Below, one piece after another: positions 55,560 through 64,000 of a stretch of 64,000 nucleotides of DNA. This DNA comes from Lithodes maja (Eukaryota > Arthropoda > Malacostraca > Decapoda > Lithodidae): contig JBAKBP010000784.1 of NCBI GenBank assembly GCA_037953745.1, positions 1-64,000 on the forward strand. The letters are read 5' to 3'. The notes under the pieces were generated by a model. That model was not told the origin of the DNA. It was given only the letters and a program-made list of their open reading frames with translations, and ran no database searches. Each line of letters starts with the position of its first letter. The stretch's first letter is position 1. Position numbers and translations under genes: made by a program.

Positions 55560-57140
55560 ACTGTAGTTTTGTATATGTTTGTTTTGCCGTCTCAATATAA
55601 CAATGAAGTTGTTTGTGTGTTTGTTTCGCCATCCTAGTTTGACAGTGAAGTTGTGTGTGTGTTTGTTTAGCCATCCTAGTTTGACAATTAAGTTCTTTAT
55701 TTGTTTGTTTTGCCATCCTAGCTTGAGAGTGTAGTTGTTTGTGTGTTTAATTCGTCCTCTCAGTTTGACATTGTAGTTGTTTGTGTGTTTGTTTCGCCAT
55801 CCTAGTTTGACAGTGTAGATGTTCGTGTGTTTGTTTCGCCATCCTAGTTTGACAGTGTAGTTATTTGTGTGTTTGTTTCGCCATCCTAGCTTGACAGTGT
55901 AGTTGTTGTGTGTTTGTTTCGCCATCCTAGTTGGACAGTGTAGTTGTTCGTGCGTTTGTTTTGCCATCCTAGCTTGACAGTGCAGTTGTTTGTGTGTTTA
56001 ATTCGTCCTCTCAGTTTGACAGTGTAGTTGTTTGTGTGTTTGTTTCGCCATCCTAGAATGACAATGTAGTTGTTCGTGTGTTTGTGTTGCCATCCTAGCT
56101 TGACAGTGTAGTTGTTTGTGTGTTTGTTTCGTCCTCTCATGTTGACTGTGTAGTTGTTTGGGTGTTTGTTTCGTCCTCTCATTTTGACCGTGTTGTGTTT
56201 GTTTCGTCCTCTCATTTTGACCGTGTATTTATTTGTGTGTTTGTTTCGTCCTCTCATTTTGACCGTGTAGTTATTTGTGTGTTTGTTTCGTCCTCTCATT
56301 TTGACCGTGTAGTTGTTTGTGTGTTTGTGTTGCCATCCTAGCTTGACAGTGTAGTTGTTTGTGTGTTTGTTTCGTCCTCTCATGTTGACTGTGTAGTTGT
56401 TTGTGTGTTTGTTTCGTCCTCTCATTTTGACCGTGTAGTTGTTTGTGTGTTTGTTTCGTCCTCTCATTTTGACCGTGTAGTTATTTGTGTGTTTGTTTCG
56501 TCCTCTCATTTTGACCGTGTAGTTGTTTGTGTGTTTGTTTCGTCCTCTCATTTTGACCGTGTAGTTGTTTGTGTGTTTGTATCGTCCTCTCATTTTGACT
56601 GTGTTGTGTTTGTTTCGTCCTCTCATTTTGACCGTGTAGTTGTGTGTGTGTTTGTTTCGTCCTCTCATTTTGACCGTGTAGTTGTGTGTGTGTTTGTTTC
56701 GTCCTCTCATTTTGACAGTGTAGTTGTGTGTGTGTTTGTTTCGTCCTCTCATTTTTACCGTGTAGTTGTTTGTATTTGTATCGCCATCTCATGTTGACAG
56801 TGTAGTTTTTTGTTTGTTTCGTCCTCTCATTTTGACAGTGTAGTTGTTTGTGTGTTTGTTTCGTCCTCTCATGTTGACCGTGTAGTTGTTTGTATTTGTT
56901 TCGCCATCTAATGTTGACAGTGTAGTTTTTTGTGTTTGTTTCGTCCTCTCATTTTGACAGTGTAGTTGTTTGTGTGTTTGTTTCGTCATCTCATTTTGAC
57001 CGTGTAGTTGTTTGTATTTGTATCGCCATCTCATGTTGACCGTGTAGTTTTTTGTGTTTGTTTCGCCATCTCAATATAACTGTAGTTGTTTGAGTGTTTT
57101 TTTCCGCCATTCTAGTTTGACAGTGTAGTTGTTTGTGTGT
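55560..57140. repeat. 42-bp tandem array, about 37 units
   Basis: Core unit: GTGTAGTTGTTTGTGTGTTT then GTTTCGTCCTCTCATTTTGA then CC, with variants. As 42 is divisible by three, both strands stay open over long stretches (plus VFVSSSHFDRVVVC, minus KMRGRNKHTNNYTV). I read this as a repeat artefact, not a gene. Confidence 0.95.
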
Positions 57141-57219
57141 TTGCTTCCCCTCCTCCAAAATATCTCAAACAAACTTGTTTAAACTCCAGAAGTTGAGGTT
57201 GCCCACGTGAACTAACAGG

Positions 57220-57286
57220 AGTATTTTGTGTGTGTGTGTTTTTTTTTCTTCAAAATCTCAATATTGTCGGGATTCAGTTCCGGGTT

Positions 57287-57325
<39 letters not shown>

Positions 57326-57368
57326 CCATATTGTCTTTGTTTGTTCGTGTACTGGGTATATGTACATA

Positions 57369-57431
<63 letters not shown>

Positions 57432-57435
57432 ACTT
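57220..57435. repeat. (GT)n and (GA)n microsatellites
   Basis: GT at 57,228-57,240, 57,290-57,324 and 57,370-57,382, then GA to 57,432. Frames across are artefacts. Confidence 0.95.
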
Positions 57436-57560
57436 GTACCGAGGTAAAAAATTGAAGAATGTACAAATATGTGTATTTTCATAGTGAGGAATGTGTAATA
57501 TTTTGAACATTTTCTATTGAGATTCTTATAGCCAAGGACCTATTTTTGCAGACATTATTT

Positions 57561-58567
57561 AACTACCATAACGCTCACCAAGACATAACTACCATAACGC
57601 TCACCAAGACATAACTACCATAACGCTCACCAAGACATAACTACCATAACGCTCACCAAGACATAACTACCATAACGCTCACCAAGACATAACTACCATA
57701 ACGCTCACCAAGACATAACTACCATAACGCTCACCAAGACATAACTACCATAACGCTCACCAAGACATAACTACCATAACGCTCACCAAGACATAACTAC
57801 CATAACGCTCACCAAGACATAACTACCATAACGCTCACCAAGACATAACTACCATAACGCTCACCAAGACATAACTACCATAACGCTCACCAAGACATAA
57901 CTACCATAACGCTCACCAAGACATAACTACCATAACGCTCACCAAGACATAACTACCATAACGCTCACCAAGACATAACTACCATAACGCTCACCAAGAC
58001 ATAACAGGCTGAAACGTTAAGGGGGTCACCGGCATTTAACTACCATAACGCTCACCAAGACATAACTACCATAACGCTCACCAAGACATAACAGGCTGAA
58101 ACGTTAAGGGGGTCACCGGCATTTAACTACCATAACGCTCACCAAGACATAACTACCATAACGCTCACCAAGACATAACAGGCTGAAACGTTAAGGGGGT
58201 CACCGGCATTTAACTACCATAACGCTCACCAAGACATAACTACCATAACGCTCACCAAGACATAACTACCATAACGCTCACCAAGACATAACAGGCTGAA
58301 ACGTTAAGGGGGTCACCGGCATTTAACTACCATAACGCTCACCAAGACATAACTACCATAACGCTCACCAAGACATAACTACCATAACGCTCACCAAGAC
58401 ATAACTACCATAACGCTCACCAAGACATAACTACCATAACGCTCACCAAGACATAACTACCATAACGCTCACCAAGACATAACTACCATAACGCTCACCA
58501 AGACATAACTACCATAACGCTCACCAAGACATAACAGGCTGAAACGTTAAGGGGGTCACCGGCATTT
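57561..58567 (+). repeat. 26-bp array with interspersed MITE-end units (higher-order)
   Basis: The unit AACTACCATAACGCTCACCA plus AGACAT repeats 17 times (57,561-58,002), then 2, 2, 3 and 8 times. After each block comes a 35-bp segment (AACAGGCTGAAACGTTAAGG plus GGGTCACCGGCATTT) at 58,003, 58,090, 58,177, 58,290 and 58,533. Units are perfect or nearly so. The last 35-bp copy runs directly into the family-B MITE. The 35-bp segment contains TTAA plus the first 17 bases of that MITE. Confidence 0.97.
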
Positions 58568-59413
58568 TGTCTCTTTCTCTCTATATCTCTCTTTCTCTGG
58601 CTTGTATCAATTCTCTCTATATCTCTTTCTCTGGCTTGTATCAATTCTCTCTATATCTCTCTTTCTCTGGCTTGTATCAATTCTCTCTATATCTCTCTTT
58701 CTCTGGCTTGTATCAATTCTCTCTATATCTCTCTTTCTCTGGCTTGTATCAATTCTCTCTATATCTCTCTTTCTCTGGCTTGTATCAATTCTCTCTATAT
58801 CTCTCTTTCTCTGGCTTGTATCAATTCTCTCTATATCTCTCTTTCTCTGGCTTGTATCAATTCTCTCTATATCTCTCTTTCTCTGGCTTGTATCAATTCT
58901 CTCTATATCTCTCTTTCTCTGGCTTGTATCAATTCTCTCTATATCTCTCTTTCTCTGGCTTGTATCAATTCTCTCTATATCTCTCTTTCTCTGGCTTGTA
59001 TCAATTCTCTCTATATCTCTCTTTCTCTGGCTTGTATCAATTCTCTCTATATCTCTCTTTCTCTGGCTTGTATCAATTCTCTCTATATCTCTCTTTCTCT
59101 GGCTTGTATCAATTCTCTCTATATCTCTCTTTCTCTGGCTTGTATCAATTCTCTCTATATCTCTCTTTCTCTGGCTTGTATCAATTCTCTCTATATCTCT
59201 CTTTCTCTGGCTTGTATCAATTCTCTCTATATCTCTCTTTCTCTGGCTTGTATCAATTCGGCCCCATTCAGCCAACTGTATTAAGATGTTTATCCCCATC
59301 CAGGTGTCGATTTCTTCCTGGCGAGCGATAGCGAGCCATCATTTTATGGAGAAATCCGGCTTCGCCGAAAACATGTTTCTATCGAAAAATGTACAAATTT
59401 AGCTTGCTGTAAA

Positions 59414-59476
<63 letters not shown>

Positions 59477-59618
59477 GGCTCGCTACCGATCGCCAGGAAA
59501 ATATTGACACCTGGATGAGGGTAAACGTCTTAAAACAGTAGGCTAAATGGGGCCGAATAGATACAAGTCAAAGAGAGGGGGAGAGAGGGAGAGAAAAAAG
59601 TGAGGTTGTCCCCCTTAA
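58547..59618 (+). mobile_element. TTAA MITE, family B, with internal 36-bp expansion
   Basis: Left end TTAAGGGGGTCACC at 58,547; right end TTGTCCCCCTTAA finishing at 59,618. Core, hairpin and inverted halves from 59,255 on match other B copies. It is 1,072 bp instead of about 350 because a 36-bp segment near its left end is amplified (58,567-59,258). A (TA)n run lies in its centre (59,418-59,473). Confidence 0.88.
58567..59258 (+). repeat. 36-bp tandem array, about 18-19 units, within the MITE
   Basis: TTCTCTCTATATCTCTCTTT plus CTCTGGCTTGTATCAA repeated about 18 times with almost no variation. The TTCTCTGGCTTGTATC part is normal family-B sequence. Open frames (12-residue periods on both strands) are artefacts. 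Confidence 0.97.
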
Positions 59619-59686
59619 TGTAGCAATAGTTCTTCCTCCTCATACAGTCCAGTTTAATATACAGACGTTGTTCAAAGTATGTGCGT

Positions 59687-60057
59687 GTGATAAGGGGAGA
59701 CAGACCGTTTTTCTGGACCCCCTTCTCCCTAATCTTTAGCCCCACTAGTTTTGACATTTTAAGACATTGGTTCCATTAGTTTGGAGATTTTATGACTTTT
59801 CACCCCATTTCTTTGTCAATATTAGGACCCTTCGTGCCATTTAGGTGTCGATATTTTCTTGGCGAGCGATAGCGAGCCTGTAATTTTAGGAGGAATCGGC
59901 CTTTGGCCGGGAAATTTTTCTACCGAAAAATGTACAAATCTAACTTGAAGGGGGGTCTACGAGGTGTTTATCTAAGCTTGAGGGAAGTATAGAGAGAAAA
60001 TTAAGAAATAAAGGAATACGTGAATTAATAGAAAAAAAATGGTCCGTCTCCCCTTAA
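59687..60057 (+). mobile_element. TTAA MITE, family A
   Basis: ATAAGGGGAGACAG at the left (worn TTAA) and CGTCTCCCCTTAA ending at 60,057. Core GGCGAGCGATAGCGAGCC and hairpin present. About 30 bases of flank (CAGACG...TCAAAGTATGTGCG) occur on both sides (59,661-59,690 and 60,061-60,090). Confidence 0.88.
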
Positions 60058-60151
60058 CATACAGACGTGTTTCAAAGTATGTGCGTATGTTTAGCTGTGT
60101 TCAAAAATACCCGAGGCAAGCTTTTATCTCTTGGAGTGGACGTTGGCAGCA

Positions 60152-60505
60152 TTAAGGGGGTCACCGTTTTTTTTTCTCTCCGTTTTTCTCTTTCGCTGGC
60201 TTGTATCCATTCCGCCCCATTCAACCAACTGTTTTAAGACGTTTATCCTAATCCAGGTGTCGACTTCTTCCCGGCGAGCGATAGCGAACCAGCATTCTAT
60301 GGAGAAATCCGGCTTCGCCGGACATTAGCTTGCTATCAAAACAAAAATATATACTGTATATGCTGGCTCGCTACCGCTCGCCAGGAAAATATTGACAACT
60401 GGATGGGGGTAAACGTCTTTAAACAGTAGGCTGAATGGGGCCGAATGGATACACGCCAAAGAGAGAGGGAGACAAAAAGAAAACAAGCGAGGTGGGCTCC
60501 CTTAA
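60152..60505 (+). mobile_element. TTAA MITE, family B, snapback
   Basis: TTAAGGGGGTCACCG at 60,152 and GGTGGGCTCCCTTAA ending at 60,505; both TTAA copies intact. Left half carries GGCGAGCGATAGCGAACC and CCGGCTTCGCCGG. The right half is its inverted counterpart. Confidence 0.92.
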
Positions 60506-61142
60506 TGTGGAGGTGAACTTATAAGAGAGTGTTTGTATCTCTTGAAAATATAATATTGTCTTTTTTCATTTCAGATTCAAGGTATGTGTATGTGTGTGCG
60601 TGTGTGTGTGTGTGTTTGCGTGTGTGTGTGTGTGTGCGTGTGTGTTTGCGTTTGCGTGTGTGTGTGTGTGTTTGCGTTTGCGTGTGTGTGTGTGGGTGAC
60701 TTTTTTGTAAACATATTTTATGTTTGCTTAAAAAGAATCTTTAAATATGTTGTACATTAAATTGTACTTGTTAATGAATTATGTCCGTAATATTCACAAG
60801 TCTGGCGGGTTAGGAAACTATAATAAATAACTGTATCTCACCGTCGTTTCAGCATATGGCTTCTCCGGCGAAATATCAGGTATATAAACAATTATGACAG
60901 GACTGGAATAGCCAATCATTTATTTAGCATTTGATATCGCCCTTCCAATTATTTGGCATTTCTGCAGTTTCCCTTAACCCTTCCTGTACCGGTGATTTCC
61001 ATTTCATTATATGCTAGCAATTATTATACGATTTTATTAAGGTGAGGAAGGACATCTACCCATTAAAAGGTTTCTCACTATCTCAAGTATTCCTCTTACC
61101 TACCATATATCTTTCCTGGGCTTCATAAAATCGTGTTAATGC

Positions 61143-61234
<92 letters not shown>
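60506..61234. repeat. (TG)n, spacer and long (CT)n
   Basis: TG/TGCG run at 60,590-60,698 and CT run at 61,143-61,234. The stretch between has no gene. Confidence 0.8.
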
Positions 61235-61235
<1 letters not shown>

Positions 61236-61239
61236 ATTA

Positions 61240-61665
61240 GAAAAAAGGCATCCTTAGATGTGACACAACATTTCTTTTCATAAAATGTGGTTAAAGAGTG
61301 GGATAGTTTACCAAGGGAGGTGGTCGACAGTAATTTAATTGATACGTTTAAGAAATGACTGGACGATCATCTGATGTGGATTGGATTAATATGAATTAAT
61401 CAGTACGAGAGTGTAATTTACCTTTCAAACTAATTTCTTCCTATACTATATAAAAACTTTCCTTGTGGGCATGTCCTGGCCCATAAGGTTACACTTCATC
61501 CTATTTTTCGGTACGGCTTTTTAGCCGGAGGGTGGGGAGAAAGCCTTCTACTTTACTGTCCTATTCTTCCACTAAAAACTGTCCCTGTCTAGTAGTATTA
61601 AGGCCGGACCACCTACAGTAGTTGGGACCACAAGGTCTGTGTGGTCTGAGTATCTGTGTAACTCT
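61240..61665 (+). pseudogene. CR1-like ORF2 C-terminal fragment with 3' tail
   Basis: 61,255-61,395 reads, with a few breaks, as the conserved tail (NVVKEWDSLPREVVDSNLID) of CR1/L2-group ORF2. The 3' untranslated part follows: CTTTCCTTGTGGGCATGTCC, GGCCGGACCACCTACAGTAG and GACCACAAGGTCTGTGTGG. It ends with AACTCTTTGTAACTCTCTC repeats, like the short tandem ends of CR1-group elements. A related 3' tail is at 40,785-40,890. Confidence 0.7.
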
Positions 61666-62050
61666 TTGTAACTCTCTCTCTCTCTCTCACACACTCATTT
61701 TCACTATCTCTCTCTCTCTCTCTCATATATTGTAGCGGCCTCAACATTGCACGCAGGCCAACACTTGATCGATAACTAGATTCCTTCATCAGCCCCTTAT
61801 ATAGCCTTATTAACTCTTTGTAACTCTCTCTCTCTCTCTCTCTCTCATATATTGTAGCGGCCTCAACATTGCACGCAGGCCAACGCTTGATGGATAACTA
61901 GATTCCTTCATCAGCCCCTTATATAGCCTTATTAACTCTTTGTAACTCTCTCTCTCTCTCTCTCATATATTGTAGCGGCCTCAACATTGCACGCAGGCCA
62001 ACACTTGATCGATAACTAGATTCCTTCATCAGCCCCTTATATAGCCTTAT
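61664..62050 (+). repeat. ~120-bp array built from the retroposon tail
   Basis: Three units (starting about 61,664, 61,812 and 61,935). Each starts AACTCTTTGTAACTCTCTCT, then ATATTGTAGCGGCCTCAACA, TTGCACGCAGGCCAACRCTT and ATCAGCCCCTTATATAG. The last part carries into the 50-bp array. Confidence 0.9.
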
Positions 62051-62146
62051 TAAGCCTCATTAGTGTTGACTACCTTCATCAGCCCCTTATATAGCCTTAT
62101 TAAGCCTCATTAGTGTTGACTACCTTCATCAGCCCCTTATATAGGG
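62045..62146 (+). repeat. 50-bp minisatellite, left part
   Basis: CCTTATTAAGCCTCATTAGT plus GTTGACTACCTTCATCAGCC plus CCTTATATAG, two units, then the RT element begins. Confidence 0.93.
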
Positions 62147-63846
62147 GCTGGGTTTTTCCCTCTCTTTTTTAAAAAGGTTGCAGTGGTCTTGGCACCTAAA
62201 TTGGCAGTGGTGTTTAGGTTGCTTTTGAAATCAGGTAGTTTTCCTCTTTGCTGGCGTAAGGCTATTATCACTCCTATTTCAAAGGGAAATACTGCCTCAT
62301 CATCTCCTAATGACTATCGCCCTATCTCCATTACACCTATCCTATCCAAGCTCTATGAGAGGCTTTTGTCCAGACGCCTTTCCTCTTATTGTAATAGTCA
62401 TAATTTGATACCAAACTCACAGTTTGGTTTTCGTAAGGGACTGGGTACATGTGATGCACTTCTGACACTCACCCATGACTTGCAATCTTCATTGGACCAG
62501 GGACATGAGTCTCGCGTCGTGGCTATTGACTTTAGTTCTGCTTTTGATTTAGTCAACCATAAAGCACTTCTGTTTAAGTTACAGCTCATTGGTATTGGTG
62601 GCAATTTTTTAAGGATCTTTGAAGATTTTTTGACGAAAATATCTCCGTCTGTGGTCATTGATGGGTGTCATTCCCCTTCTGTTACTGTTGTTTCTGGTGT
62701 TCCACAAGGCAGTGTCCTTGGGCCTTTGCTTTTTATTATTTTTACTGCTGACCTGTGTTCCGAGCTTGAAAATAAACTAATCTCCTATGCTGATGATACA
62801 ACTTTATATGCGTCAATTGCATCACCAATAGATCGACATGTAATTGCTACTGCTCTGAATAGGGATTTAGCCAAAATTACATCATGGTGTGAACTTTGGG
62901 GCATGAAACTTAATGCTAGTAAAACACACTCCATTATCATCAGCAGATCTCGTACCTTGGATCCTCCCCATCCTTATCTACAAGTTTCTGGCGAGCAAAT
63001 TGAGAATGTGGATACTCTGCGTTTGTTAGGAGTTACTCTTGATCCCAAACTTACTTTTGAAAAGCATATTCGTTCTTTCTCCTCTTCCATTTCCCAAAAA
63101 AATTGGTCTGCTTCGCAAGGTTTATAAAACATTTGCTTGTGACGCCACAGTTATCAAGTCTTTTTATGCTTTTATTTTGCCACATTTCGAGTACTGCTCA
63201 CCTGTCTGGTTGTCAGCAGCTGACTGCCATCTCATGTTGCTTGACAGGTCGCTAAATTCCATCAGTTTTATTTTACCTAATTTGTCTCTTGATCTGTGTC
63301 ATCGACGTAAAGTTGGTGCCCTTAGTCTTTTATTTAAAGTTTTTAACAACCCTCAGCATCCCTTACATGGGGTTCTGCCTGGGCCCTATGTCCGGGCTCG
63401 TGCAACTAGATTCACAAGCAATCTTAATTATCTTGCCATGAGCCGTGTTAATTTTTCTACTACACAGTTTTCACGGTGTTTTGTGCCGGCCATGGTTGAC
63501 TTGTGGAAGAAGTTGCCAAATGAGCTAGTCAATTCAGCTAATATCTCCATTTTTAAGTCTAGAGTTAATGCTTTTTTGCAGCATTAATTCTAATTTTTAA
63601 ACTTATTTTATTCTATTTTATTGTATTATATTTAAGCTTGATATCCTCCACTGCATAATATGTTATCTGTGTTTAATATGTGTATATGTACAGTACAGTA
63701 TACAGTGTATGTTTTTATTTTTTCCTAAGTTGCCATAGTCTCTCTCCAGTGCCTCCGGGTGTTTTGTGTGGATTGATCTTGATGGTGTTTCTGCACCCTG
63801 GTTGGAGACTTCGGCATCTCATATAATAATAATAATAATAATAATA
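62147..63846 (+). mobile_element. 5'-truncated non-LTR retrotransposon in the 50-bp array
   Basis: It lies between two parts of the same minisatellite (62,045-62,146 and 63,847-64,000). It contains RT coding sequence to 63,587, a ~240-bp untranslated end and an (ATA)n tail at about 63,822-63,846. A TAA-type repeat tail is known in some non-LTR groups such as I elements. A TSD cannot be resolved in the array. Confidence 0.88.
62169..63587 (+). pseudogene. Non-LTR reverse transcriptase, truncated, with one frameshift
   Basis: It starts mid-ORF2 at the RT fingers (ITPISKGN, then DYRPISITP). It includes VVAIDFSSAFDLVNH (first catalytic Asp), SGVPQGSVLGPLLF and SYADDTTLY (catalytic Asp pair), then GMKLNASKTH and LLGVTLDPKLTFEKH. 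At about 63,097-63,103 an A-run shifts the frame; the +1 frame from about 63,090 carries on (RKVYKTF ... FEYCSPVW ... LFKVFNNP) to the stop at 63,585-63,587. The endonuclease and ORF1 are absent. The family is Jockey/CR1/I-type; I cannot choose one. Apart from the frameshift it is well preserved. Confidence 0.88.
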
Positions 63847-64000
63847 AGCCTCATTAGTGTTGACTACCTTCATCAGCCCCTTATATAGCCTTATTAAGCC
63901 TCATTAGTGTTGACTACCTTCATCAGCCCCTTATATAGCCTTATTAAGCCTCATTAGTGTTGACTACCTTCATCAGCCCCTTATATAGCCTTATTAAGCC
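63847..64000 (+). repeat. 50-bp minisatellite, right part
   Basis: Three units of the 50-bp repeat, cut by the end of the window. Confidence 0.93.

Noticed and set aside
55482..56797. Open frames up to 288 codons on both strands in the 42-bp array
   Set aside because: Period divisible by three keeps all copies open; no domain and no start context.
58567..59402. 230-266 codon open frames on both strands
   Set aside because: Pure 36-bp repeat artefact.
61700..64000. Minus-strand CTGATGA in the 50-bp and 120-bp repeats as a hammerhead motif
   Set aside because: No GAAA partner at the needed spacing.

Overview
The window is eukaryotic, repeat-dominated DNA, most likely from an arthropod and probably a decapod crustacean. 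The reasons are the very long (TA)n, (CT)n and (GT)n microsatellites, degenerate TTAGG-like stretches near 12.75 kb, tRNA-derived SINEs, and a mix of Gypsy, CR1-like, Penelope-like and PIF/Harbinger elements. The species call is inference. I found no convincing host protein-coding gene: every credible coding region belongs to a mobile element, and most remaining DNA is tandem array.

Layout. 1-12,302: a minus-strand LTR retroelement that carries only a gag-like gene between LTRs of about 3.1-3.7 kb. It is arranged as LTR-internal-LTR-internal, with the middle LTR shared. 12.3-13.9 kb: microsatellite and non-coding DNA. 13,895-19,053: a structurally complete PIF/Harbinger transposon with 46-bp perfect TIRs, TTA target duplications, a three-exon MADF-like gene and a convergent intronless DDE nuclease gene. 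19.5-23.7 kb: a GA-rich satellite split by a decayed CR1-like retroposon. 23.9-27.8 kb: a SINE, microsatellites, an 87-bp array, a MITE and a non-LTR fragment. 27,850-30,183: a 5'-truncated Penelope-like element with an inverted duplication of its 3' half. 30,219-39,172: a nearly complete Ty3/gypsy element with near-identical 1.5-kb LTRs and an unusual domain order (gag, protease, integrase, reverse transcriptase, RNase H). 39.2-64 kb: many TTAA-flanked MITEs, several large minisatellites (19, 26, 36, 42, 50, 77 bp units), a solo-LTR/PBS remnant, a second Penelope-like reverse transcriptase broken by a MITE, and a 5'-truncated non-LTR reverse transcriptase inserted in a 50-bp minisatellite.

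How it fits together. The Harbinger element could supply its own nuclease and DNA-binding partner. The gag-only LTR element would need pol supplied in trans. The TTAA MITEs would need a piggyBac-type transposase, and none is encoded here. Several tandem arrays contain or adjoin mobile-element ends (57.5-59.6 kb and 61.6-62.1 kb), so insertion followed by local tandem amplification appears to be a main force in this region.
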